Shown here one piece after another: positions 1 to 5,525 of a stretch of DNA of 5,787 bases; the stretch's first letter is position 1; every line of letters starts with the position of its first letter. Source of the DNA: Flavobacteriales bacterium (GTDB taxonomy: Bacteria; Bacteroidota; Bacteroidia; Flavobacteriales_D; Sanyastnellaceae); assembly GCA_015660615.1 (NCBI GenBank), contig DQKQ01000001.1, forward strand, positions 1 to 5,787, read 5' to 3'. The position numbers were made by a program, and so were the translations under genes. The notes beneath the pieces were generated by a model that was not told the DNA's origin, ran no database searches, and was given only the letters and a program-made list of their open reading frames with translations.

Positions 1-311
1 CATCGCTAAGAGCGGCATTAATAGAAGAGGGAGTAGAGGTTGTCGATCATGCTACTTCAAAAGGGCTAACGCTAACTGTAAATGCCGATACACAAGCTGG
101 TGGAGGTGGTTCTGGCTTTTTTACAGCATACCTTAATGCGACAATAGAGCTCACAGACGGAAATGGAAAGTTAATCATGCAAAAAAACCTTGAACGAATT
201 AAAGGCGTTCAATTAGATAAGATAAAAGCTGGACAAGAATCGTACAGAAAGGCTGCTATTGAAATAAAAGGTAGATTTACAAGTAAATTTGTTGGTGCGC
301 TATATGAATAG
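1..311 (+). CDS. C-terminal fragment of an unidentified protein, possibly LPP20/FlgT-like accessory type
   Basis: The reading frame is open from the window edge (first full codon at base 3) to a TAG at 309-311, leaving 102 residues; the start lies upstream. The visible part has alternating polar and hydrophobic stretches, a glycine-rich turn (AGGGGSGF), then a segment reading FFTAYLNATIELTDGNGK, and a charged C-terminal helix ending in FVGALYE. The pattern resembles the C-terminal region of Bacteroidota envelope proteins found next to LPP20-type lipoproteins, with beta strands followed by an IKG motif and a final amphipathic helix. That resemblance is from memory and weak, so I assign no function. 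It lies 46 bases upstream of a lipoprotein gene on the same strand, which suggests a shared envelope role, but a likely promoter in the gap means the two need not be co-transcribed. The coding call is fairly secure; the family is not. Confidence 0.6.
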   Translation, partial: SLRAALIEEGVEVVDHATSKGLTLTVNADTQAGGGGSGFFTAYLNATIELTDGNGKLIMQKNLERIKGVQLDKIKAGQESYRKAAIEIKGRFTSKFVGALYE

Positions 312-320
312 ATTGTAGTT

Positions 321-336
321 TGGCACAGTCTATGCA
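321..336 (+). promoter_or_regulatory. Candidate sigma-54 (RpoN) promoter for the lipoprotein gene
   Basis: The sequence TGGCACAGTCTATGCA matches the sigma-54 consensus TGGCACRNNNNTTGCW at every specified position except one (A in place of the first T of the -12 box). The GG-N10-GC spacing is exact. It sits in the 46-base gap before the lipoprotein start. A start site about 12 bases past the GC would fall near 346-348, giving a leader of about 11 bases that begins in or beside a run of nine A residues (347-355). Whether this genome carries rpoN, and where its enhancer-binding activator would bind, cannot be seen here. Confidence 0.5.
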
Positions 337-357
337 AAATATTAATAAAAAAAAATT

Positions 358-924
358 ATGAATACTATCAAAACCATATGTGTCGCAGCTTTTGCGATCA
401 TCTTTAGCCTTGCAGGTTGCAAAGGCAACCAAGCTATTACGCCTACTCAAAATGGTGAGGTTGAAATTATAGAGTATTGTACAGGGTCAGATTACAATTC
501 TGACAGCAAGCATTTTAGAGCGACTGCAACGGGTGAAAGCATAAGCCGTGAAACAGCAAAGAAAATGTCTAGGTCAAATGTAGAAAATCGTTTAGCAAGG
601 TCTATCTCTGCAACACTTTCTATCGTTACTGATAACTATGTAAACTCTACAAATTTCAACAACAAAGAGGAGGTTACAGAGACTTTTAATGACTTGGCCC
701 GAACAGTTGTCGAGCAGGAACTCAGAGGAGCTATTATCATCTGCGAAAAACTAACTCAAAAAACTGATGGCGCTTTCGTTAGTTACATCGCTATAGAGTT
801 AAGTGGAGAAGGAATAGCACAAGCTTACAATGAAAGACTCGCTAAAGACGAGCGTATCATGGCTGAATACAACTACGAAAACTTCAAGGAAACTTTCGAA
901 GCGGAGATGAATAAACTCCAATAA
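358..924 (+). CDS. LPP20-family lipoprotein
   Basis: This is a 188-residue predicted lipoprotein. Residues 1-21 form a lipoprotein signal peptide: a short positive N-terminus (K5), a hydrophobic core at 7-18, and a lipobox LAGC with the acylated cysteine at 21. The next residue is lysine, not aspartate. After a linker of about 30 residues, residues 53-170 follow the LPP20-type layout: FRATATGES, an A/R-rich helix (SRETAKKMSRSNVENRLARSI), a long central helix around 90-125, then LRGAIIICEKL, and a strand pair with FVSYIAIEL. The C-terminal 25 residues are charged and helical. LPP20-like proteins are small envelope lipoproteins, often near cell-surface or motility genes, and have no known catalytic activity. 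The ATG at 358 is chosen because the signal peptide starts there. There is no Shine-Dalgarno, only an A-rich leader. A sigma-54-like site lies just upstream. The family assignment is by pattern; a precise role cannot be given. Confidence 0.75.
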   Translation: MNTIKTICVAAFAIIFSLAGCKGNQAITPTQNGEVEIIEYCTGSDYNSDSKHFRATATGESISRETAKKMSRSNVENRLARSISATLSIVTDNYVNSTNFNNKEEVTETFNDLARTVVEQELRGAIIICEKLTQKTDGAFVSYIAIELSGEGIAQAYNERLAKDERIMAEYNYENFKETFEAEMNKLQ

Positions 925-937
925 CCTAATGATGTCC

Positions 938-960
938 TTAAAACACTAACTAAGTTTTAA
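938..960. terminator. Candidate bidirectional terminator hairpin between convergent genes
   Basis: Perfect 7-base arms TTAAAAC (938-944) and GTTTTAA (954-960) flank a 9-base loop. The hairpin lies at the convergent junction of the lipoprotein gene (stop at 924) and the minus-strand amidotransferase gene, whose TAG stop (950-952) falls in the loop. It is AT-rich with a weak stem and no long T tract, so it is only a plausible shared terminator. Confidence 0.35.
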
Positions 961-1534
961 TACTATTAACCCAATTCTTCAGCATCAATCTCCCGTCAGT
1001 GGTGAGTATAGATTCGGGATGAAATTGTAAACCTACAATGGGCCTAGTTTTGTGTGAAATAGCGAGGATAATTTTTGAGTCACTCCTCGCAAGCACAGAC
1101 AAATTAGATGGAAGACTCGCTTCTACAGCACACCAACTGTGGTAATGCCCTACTTCACAACCAGAATTAATATTTTCGAAAATATCACAGTTTTCCACTA
1201 TTTCCAACACTCCCACTCGACCATGAAGGACTTCATTCATATTCTCTAACTCTCCTCCAAAAAATTCTACAATTGCCTGAAGCCCTAAACACACACCTAA
1301 GATTGGTTTTCTTAATTTAACTGCAGATGCTAACACATCCATTAAACCCGGAGCATCAGAAGGCATACCTGGACCAGGAGATAACACTATCGCATCGAAA
1401 GGCTCAAGCACTTTATCAATTTCCATTTTAAGCGCCTCTGGTCTTACAACCACAACACTAGCTCCTGCTCTCTCAAGGTCATGAGAAAGGTTCCAAGAGA
1501 AAGAATCGTGATTATCGAAGAGTAAAACGTTCAT
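950..1534 (-). CDS. pabA/trpG: Aminodeoxychorismate/anthranilate synthase, glutamine amidotransferase subunit (PabA/TrpG)
   Basis: This is a class I glutamine amidotransferase of 194 residues. It would release ammonia from glutamine for a chorismate-using partner subunit: PabB for folate or TrpE for tryptophan. All family landmarks are present: the N-terminal DNHDSFSWNL (7-16), the oxyanion-hole motif SPGPG (52-56), the nucleophile elbow GVCLGLQ with Cys82, and the QFHPES motif with His172 and Glu174 completing the triad. The length is normal. I chose the ATG at 1534; an in-frame upstream start at 1582 would add 16 residues the family does not have and would cover the divergent promoter region. 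No Shine-Dalgarno is visible. No trp or pab partner gene is adjacent, so the sequence cannot separate PabA from TrpG; an isolated location would suit a PabA or dual-use subunit. DNHDSFSWNL differs from the commoner DNYDSFxYNL but keeps the DSF core. It diverges from ridA. Confidence 0.9.
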   Translation of the reverse strand: MNVLLFDNHDSFSWNLSHDLERAGASVVVVRPEALKMEIDKVLEPFDAIVLSPGPGMPSDAPGLMDVLASAVKLRKPILGVCLGLQAIVEFFGGELENMNEVLHGRVGVLEIVENCDIFENINSGCEVGHYHSWCAVEASLPSNLSVLARSDSKIILAISHKTRPIVGLQFHPESILTTDGRLMLKNWVNSIKT

Positions 1535-1544
1535 TTTGTAGAAA

Positions 1545-1595
1545 TTGCTGCAAATTAGCGGTAAAGATATCTTTAAATTCAATTCAATGTCACAA
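1545..1595. promoter_or_regulatory. Back-to-back promoter region with a 14-bp palindrome
   Basis: The 52 bases between the start codons of the amidotransferase (1534) and ridA (1587) contain the perfect palindrome TAAAGATATCTTTA (1562-1575). Each half reads TATCTTTA, one base off the Bacteroidota -7 box TAnnTTTG. On the plus strand a TTG at 1545-1547 lies 20 bases upstream of the box. On the minus strand a TTG at 1595-1593 lies 23 bases upstream. Both distances suit a -33/-7 pair. The two -7 boxes overlap by two bases, so polymerases could not occupy both at once. A second, imperfect inverted repeat (TTGC-T-GCAA core) lies at 1545-1553. The palindrome could instead be a regulator's operator. 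Confidence 0.4.
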
Positions 1596-1970
1596 CATCT
1601 TCACACAGACGACGCAGCAAAGCCTGTAGCATCTTATTCTCAAGCCGTAAAAGCTGGAGAACTCATCTTTGTCAGTGGGTGCATCCCTATAAATCCAGCA
1701 ACGGGTAACTTAGTTGAATCTAATATTGAAGAAGCCACTGAACAATGTCTTGAAAATGTAAAGCAAATTCTAAAAGGAGTAGGACTCCATTTGGGAGATA
1801 TCGTAAAGGCGTCAATCTTTATGATAAATACCGAGGATTATTCTGGAATGGACTTAACCTACTCACAAATTGTACCTCAACCATATCCCGCGAGAGAAGC
1901 TGTATTTGTTACTGCTCTTCCTAAAAATGCTCGAGTAGAAATTTCAGTGATCGCAAAAACTCGATCGTGA
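1587..1970 (+). CDS. ridA: RidA family enamine/imine deaminase
   Basis: This 127-residue protein has the usual RidA (YjgF/YER057c/UK114) length. RidA trimers hydrolyse reactive enamines such as 2-aminoacrylate, made by PLP-dependent dehydratases, to the keto acid and ammonia. The residues linked to activity line up: Tyr17 in SYSQAV, Ser30 in FVSGCIP, Arg103 in YPAREAV (equivalent to Arg105 of the best-studied members) and Glu118 in ARVEISVIA (equivalent to Glu120). The conserved GPYSQA reads ASYSQA here, and the usual SGQIP reads SGCIP; both are near the substrate pocket. I chose the ATG at 1587 because it puts Tyr17 in register; a TTG at 1545 in the same frame would add 14 non-family residues and run through the promoter. 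It diverges from the PabA/TrpG-like gene and converges on lptD with only 16 bases between stops. Confidence 0.92.
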   Translation: MSQHLHTDDAAKPVASYSQAVKAGELIFVSGCIPINPATGNLVESNIEEATEQCLENVKQILKGVGLHLGDIVKASIFMINTEDYSGMDLTYSQIVPQPYPAREAVFVTALPKNARVEISVIAKTRS

Positions 1971-1973
1971 AAC

Positions 1974-1996
1974 TTTATTCTAAAAATTAGAATAAA
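1974..1996. terminator. Bidirectional hairpin terminator candidate between ridA and lptD
   Basis: A perfect inverted repeat, TTTATTCTAA (1974-1983) and TTAGAATAAA (1987-1996), is separated by a 3-base AAA loop. It starts 4 bases after the ridA stop. Its right arm holds the lptD stop codon and most of the last three lptD codons, so the same stem forms in both transcripts. The stem is AT-rich (one G-C pair in ten) and is not followed by a strong T run in either direction. It fits the tight convergent layout better than a strong intrinsic terminator model. Confidence 0.5.
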
Positions 1997-4407
1997 AACT
2001 CACCATTACCTCCTCTGGCTTCGAATTTAATATCTTTTAAAAGAGGGGATTTTATATTGAGCCTAATCGCAAAACTTTTCCTTACTCCTATAGGAATCCA
2101 ATTAAATGTGAGTTCCCAACAATGTAAATCCCAATGGACATTTATAGCAGTTGGAGTAAATTCTTTGTATTTCAAATCGTAACCTGTAATGACATCAAAC
2201 GTCCACTTTGAAAACAATTTTACACCTCCTCTCATAGCTATCCCATGAGTTATAGCAGATGTATCAGATTGCTGTTCCGTATCAAAATGTTTTGAGAGAT
2301 TCATGGTGTAATCAAATCGGGTATTCCAGGGGTAACCACCTTCAGTTCCTCCATTGAAGGAAGTCCCCACTGCCGCAGTTGCTCTTTTGAGTCTAAGCAC
2401 ATCAGCACCTGAACCACTTGACGCTAAGAATGTTGAAACTGTAGCTCCAGTAGTGTCTTGAGCATAAGCCGAGTGTGTCGATGAAAAGTTTAAATTCACC
2501 TTATTAAACAGGCTTGTAAAACCTCTTGAAGTGATGTCTGAAAGCTGGAGTGAATCAGCTAAGAAATTATAGCTCATCGAAGAAGAGAAGCTGTCAATTA
2601 TTTTCACCTTCTTTACTTTCTCTAATGATGGATCCCAGATTTTAGCTTCTAAGTTTTGGCCTAAAGAAAAGTTAACAGCACCCGATTCACGAACGTCTGT
2701 AGGGGTAAACCGATTGAGCTCCCAAGGGTTCCACGAAAGCGACTCATCACTTAACACCGCGATTTGAGAACGAGTACGCTCAGGGGTGTAGCTCATAGAA
2801 ACGCTTGGAGACAATACGTGTCTCAGGGCTTTTAAACGACGCTTTTCCGCAAAAGTAAACATTCCATAAAATCTTGTATTTGCACTTATCGAAGCGCTCC
2901 AATTCCTGTCAGTCATTATTCCGGGAATCGTATCTATCTGCTCAATTAAATTACCTTCGATATCATATAAAAGCGATTTAGAAAGCTCCGAAAATCCCAT
3001 AAACTCATCATATTGAAATGATGGAGCAAAAGTGATAAAACCAAGAGAACCACTAGACGAAGCAGAAATACTGTGCTTAAGGCCGCTCTTAATTTCCATA
3101 GACGAAAAATCTAAAGATGCAAGAGAGGAGTCGGGGATTTGGGCTACATTTTCAAAACGAGAGCTATAGCTCATGGAAACTCCGTCTAACACTTTACTCC
3201 TGCCTTTATCTAAATTCAATATATCACTTATAGACCTACGACTCATGGTAAGAGTTGCAGAAGGTAAAGTCATGGACACATTTCCAGTAAGAGAGTTTTG
3301 TGAATGTCTGGCGCTTGTTGTAAGTGAGAATGGAGATCTAGGAGAGGTATAACTCCATTGCAAACTGGACTGGAAGGTGTTAGAAAGGAAATCTTCCATA
3401 CTGGAGTTTAGGTTTTCTTGGAAAATGTCCGAAGAACCGAAATTCAGAGATGCAGAAAATCTTTGGTTGGGTCTTGACCTAGTGTCTTGTGTATGAGTCC
3501 ACCTCACGAAGAAGTTATTTTCTCTTGCAAATCCAGGTAAACCTTCAAACCCAGACATCCTTCTGTTATAGCTAAGAGTGAAATTTCCGCTAGATTTATA
3601 CCTGTAATTGTATTGTGATACATTCTTCATAGCCCATGTACCACCAGAGTATATATCGAAAAGAAGTCTTGTATCCCAATGCTCTCCTAAGGGTAAATAG
3701 TATCCTAAATCCTTGAGGAAAAAACCTAACGTCCCACCATCTCCGTAACTGGGAAGAAGGATTCCATGAGATCTCTTTTCTTGATTTAAAGGAAACCATG
3801 CGAAGGGTAGAGCAAGTGGTGTGGGTATTTTCCTGAATTTCATATATAGCGGGCCGGAGATCACTTTTTCGTCTGGGTAGAGAATCGCACGAGATAAATG
3901 GAAATGGAAATGTGGGTTATCTGCGTTACATGTTGTAAACTTTCCATCTTGTACATGGATAGCATCTCCAGGCAGACGTTTAGAATTATCTGCATGAAAA
4001 ACAAGTTCTCCTTCAGTTGTTACTGCGTTATGACTAAATCCTTTTTCTGTATTAAAGTTGTAGCACAACTGATCTTGGGTGAAGACTGATGATCCTTGTT
4101 TAAAAACTGGTCGACCTATCCAATTTCCCAATGAATCTTTCGTTCCAAATGCACAAGCTTCTCTTTTATCAGTCTTGTAAACTACCCTATCCGCCGTCAA
4201 CTCAATATCTCCACTCTTGATAATCACCTCCCCAAACAACAATACCAGATTGCTATCAACGATCATAACTATACTATCTGAAGCAGAATATGACATGGAT
4301 TCATCCTGTCCCAACAAAGTCTCGTTTTTCAACACAAGAATCAGGAAAAGGAAGAATATTCCTAACCTAAATACATGTGTATTTCCTTTAATTTCGGGGT
4401 AAGCCAT
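1987..4407 (-). CDS. lptD: LPS-assembly outer-membrane protein LptD (OstA family), Bacteroidota type
   Basis: This 806-residue outer-membrane beta-barrel would insert lipopolysaccharide into the outer leaflet at the end of the Lpt pathway. Residues 1-35 hold a signal peptide (hydrophobic core at about 15-26, FRLGIFFLFLILVL). An OstA/LptA-like beta-jellyroll follows (about 48-175), with repeated strands such as GDIELTADRVVYKT and KFTTCNADNPHFHFH. The junction and early barrel carry the strongest family signature: LYMKFRKIPTPLALPFAWFP (187-206) followed by SHGILLPSYGDGG. The rest alternates aromatic and polar residues as in barrel strands, and the chain ends in Phe806, as expected for a barrel-assembly signal. 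Cysteines are at 85, 115, 160 and 763; C160 and C763 are placed like the N- and C-terminal cysteines joined in E. coli LptD. I chose the ATG at 4407 because the signal peptide follows directly and no other ATG, GTG or TTG start lies between it and the hydrophobic core. That start overlaps the amidase start codon. Confidence 0.92.
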   Translation of the reverse strand: MAYPEIKGNTHVFRLGIFFLFLILVLKNETLLGQDESMSYSASDSIVMIVDSNLVLLFGEVIIKSGDIELTADRVVYKTDKREACAFGTKDSLGNWIGRPVFKQGSSVFTQDQLCYNFNTEKGFSHNAVTTEGELVFHADNSKRLPGDAIHVQDGKFTTCNADNPHFHFHLSRAILYPDEKVISGPLYMKFRKIPTPLALPFAWFPLNQEKRSHGILLPSYGDGGTLGFFLKDLGYYLPLGEHWDTRLLFDIYSGGTWAMKNVSQYNYRYKSSGNFTLSYNRRMSGFEGLPGFARENNFFVRWTHTQDTRSRPNQRFSASLNFGSSDIFQENLNSSMEDFLSNTFQSSLQWSYTSPRSPFSLTTSARHSQNSLTGNVSMTLPSATLTMSRRSISDILNLDKGRSKVLDGVSMSYSSRFENVAQIPDSSLASLDFSSMEIKSGLKHSISASSSGSLGFITFAPSFQYDEFMGFSELSKSLLYDIEGNLIEQIDTIPGIMTDRNWSASISANTRFYGMFTFAEKRRLKALRHVLSPSVSMSYTPERTRSQIAVLSDESLSWNPWELNRFTPTDVRESGAVNFSLGQNLEAKIWDPSLEKVKKVKIIDSFSSSMSYNFLADSLQLSDITSRGFTSLFNKVNLNFSSTHSAYAQDTTGATVSTFLASSGSGADVLRLKRATAAVGTSFNGGTEGGYPWNTRFDYTMNLSKHFDTEQQSDTSAITHGIAMRGGVKLFSKWTFDVITGYDLKYKEFTPTAINVHWDLHCWELTFNWIPIGVRKSFAIRLNIKSPLLKDIKFEARGGNGEFLF

Positions 4408-5521
4408 GAAGTATCTAAAACAACACTCAAAGCTACTTAAACCCGCGGCTCTTGCGTTAGCAATTATCGCAGTTTTTACAATCGCAGCTTTCACCCCCAT
4501 TAAACCAACTATGGTAGTGGTTATTGATGCGGGCCATGGAGGGAAAGATCCTGGTAATTTAGGCACTGGCAGATATTCTTCAACTGAAAAAGACATTACG
4601 TTAGCTGTATCAAATAAACTTGCTGCTTATATCGGTGAAAATATGCCCGATGTAAAAGTGATCCTAACAAGAAAAGACGATTCATTCCCTAAACTCACTA
4701 CTCGAGTAAAAATTGCGAACAACGCGGAGGCTGATGTTTTTATCTCTATTCATTGCGACGCATTTTCATCCGCTAATGCCATTGGAAGTGGCACTTACGT
4801 AATGGGCATGCATAAAACTGAAGAAAGTCTTAAAAGTGCTATGCGAGAAAATGCTAGTATTTACAAAGAGGATAATTATGAGGAAGATTACGCTGGGTTT
4901 GACCCGAATGATCCGGACACATACATTGCTCTTTCTTTACGCCAAAACATTTTTTTAGACAACTCCCTCCAACTCGGAACATTTATTCAAAATCAATTTC
5001 GTGAAAGAGCCGGAAGGAAAGACAGGGGGGTAAGACAAGCAGGATACTACGTGATTTCATTTACTTCTATGCCAAGCGTTCTTGTTGAACTCGGATTTTT
5101 AACTAACCCCGATGAGGAAGATTTCTTAATCAGCAAAGACGGACAAGAATATATGGCCTCTGCTCTATATCGAGCCTTCAGAGATTACCGAGTAGCTCAG
5201 GGTTTAGGAACAGGGCTTATTGAGGGGAGTATTAAACCAAATAATGAAGACGAAGTGACTGATGGAGTGTGGTTTAAAGTGCAGATAGTATCTTCCCCCA
5301 CTCAACTTGATAAATCCTCTTCAGTTTTTAGAGGTCTTCACGACGTGGACATGTATCTTAGTGGTGATTTATATAAATACACAGTAGGAAAGTTTAGACA
5401 AACTGAAGAAGCTCACAATAGAAAACGAGAACTGCGAGAGCAAGGTTTTAATGGAGCTTTTGTGGCAGCTTTCAAAAATGGATCTCGAGTCCCGATGTCT
5501 AGTGTAAGTACTGAAAATTAA
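4406..5521 (+). CDS. N-acetylmuramoyl-L-alanine amidase (Amidase_3) with C-terminal SPOR-like domain
   Basis: This is a 371-residue zinc amidase that would cleave the bond between N-acetylmuramic acid and L-alanine in peptidoglycan, in the periplasm. Residues 1-30 hold a signal or membrane anchor (basic start, hydrophobic core about 13-29). The catalytic domain spans about 35-265 and has all expected residues: His44 in IDAGHGGKDPG, Glu61 in STEKDI, His116 in SIHCDA, and the catalytic Glu228 in VELGFLTN. Between His116 and Glu228 is an acidic segment (about 152-172, with EEDYAGFDPNDPD) followed by a helix; in some AmiA/B/C enzymes an insert at this place blocks the active site until an activator binds. 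After a linker (268-286), residues 287-358 look like a SPOR-like domain (WFKVQIVSS, YKYTVGKF, GFNGAFVAAF) of the kind that targets proteins to septal peptidoglycan. The start is firm: an in-frame TAA lies at 4400-4402, just upstream. An MCE gene follows after 4 bases, so they are probably one operon. Confidence 0.92.
   Translation: MKYLKQHSKLLKPAALALAIIAVFTIAAFTPIKPTMVVVIDAGHGGKDPGNLGTGRYSSTEKDITLAVSNKLAAYIGENMPDVKVILTRKDDSFPKLTTRVKIANNAEADVFISIHCDAFSSANAIGSGTYVMGMHKTEESLKSAMRENASIYKEDNYEEDYAGFDPNDPDTYIALSLRQNIFLDNSLQLGTFIQNQFRERAGRKDRGVRQAGYYVISFTSMPSVLVELGFLTNPDEEDFLISKDGQEYMASALYRAFRDYRVAQGLGTGLIEGSIKPNNEDEVTDGVWFKVQIVSSPTQLDKSSSVFRGLHDVDMYLSGDLYKYTVGKFRQTEEAHNRKRELREQGFNGAFVAAFKNGSRVPMSSVSTEN
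4428..4435 (-). promoter_or_regulatory. Candidate -7 promoter box for lptD, inside the amidase coding sequence
   Basis: On the minus strand the sequence TAGCTTTG is an exact match to the Bacteroidota -7 consensus TAnnTTTG and lies 20 bases upstream of the lptD ATG, giving a leader of roughly 14 bases. A minus-strand TTG at 4463-4461 is 25 bases upstream of the box, longer than the usual -33/-7 spacing, so the -33 partner is weak. Because the two start codons overlap, any promoter for lptD upstream of the ATG has to lie in the amidase gene. Confidence 0.35.
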
Positions 5522-5525
5522 CACC

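Noticed and set aside
312..357. TAGTTTG (316-322) considered as a housekeeping -7 box for the lipoprotein.
   Set aside because: It has only one base between TA and TTTG instead of two, and it overlaps the much better sigma-54 match.
1535..1582. A 16-residue N-terminal extension of the PabA/TrpG-like protein starting at 1582.
   Set aside because: The family begins right at the strand before DNxDSF, and the extension would cover the palindrome and nearly reach the ridA start.
1545..1586. A TTG start for ridA at 1545, adding 14 residues.
   Set aside because: It breaks the RidA register (Tyr17 and Ser30 fit the ATG at 1587) and would overlap the likely divergent promoter.
3596..3799. A 67-codon minus-strand open frame within lptD.
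   Set aside because: It is an alternative frame of a strongly supported beta-barrel gene, with no recognisable domain or start context.
4371..4380. The sequence TACATGTG before the amidase, considered as a -7 box.
   Set aside because: It departs from TAnnTTTG in the TTTG core, and no TTG lies 17-23 bases upstream.
3898..4402. Plus-strand open frames at 3898-4089 and 4217-4402, antisense to the lptD N-terminal region.
   Set aside because: They are short, their residue composition looks like an antisense shadow, and there is no promoter or family evidence.
4408..4596. A 63-codon upstream extension of lptD on the minus strand, starting at 4596.
   Set aside because: It runs antisense through the amidase catalytic region, adds residues before the signal peptide, and has no family support; the ATG at 4407 sits directly before the signal peptide.
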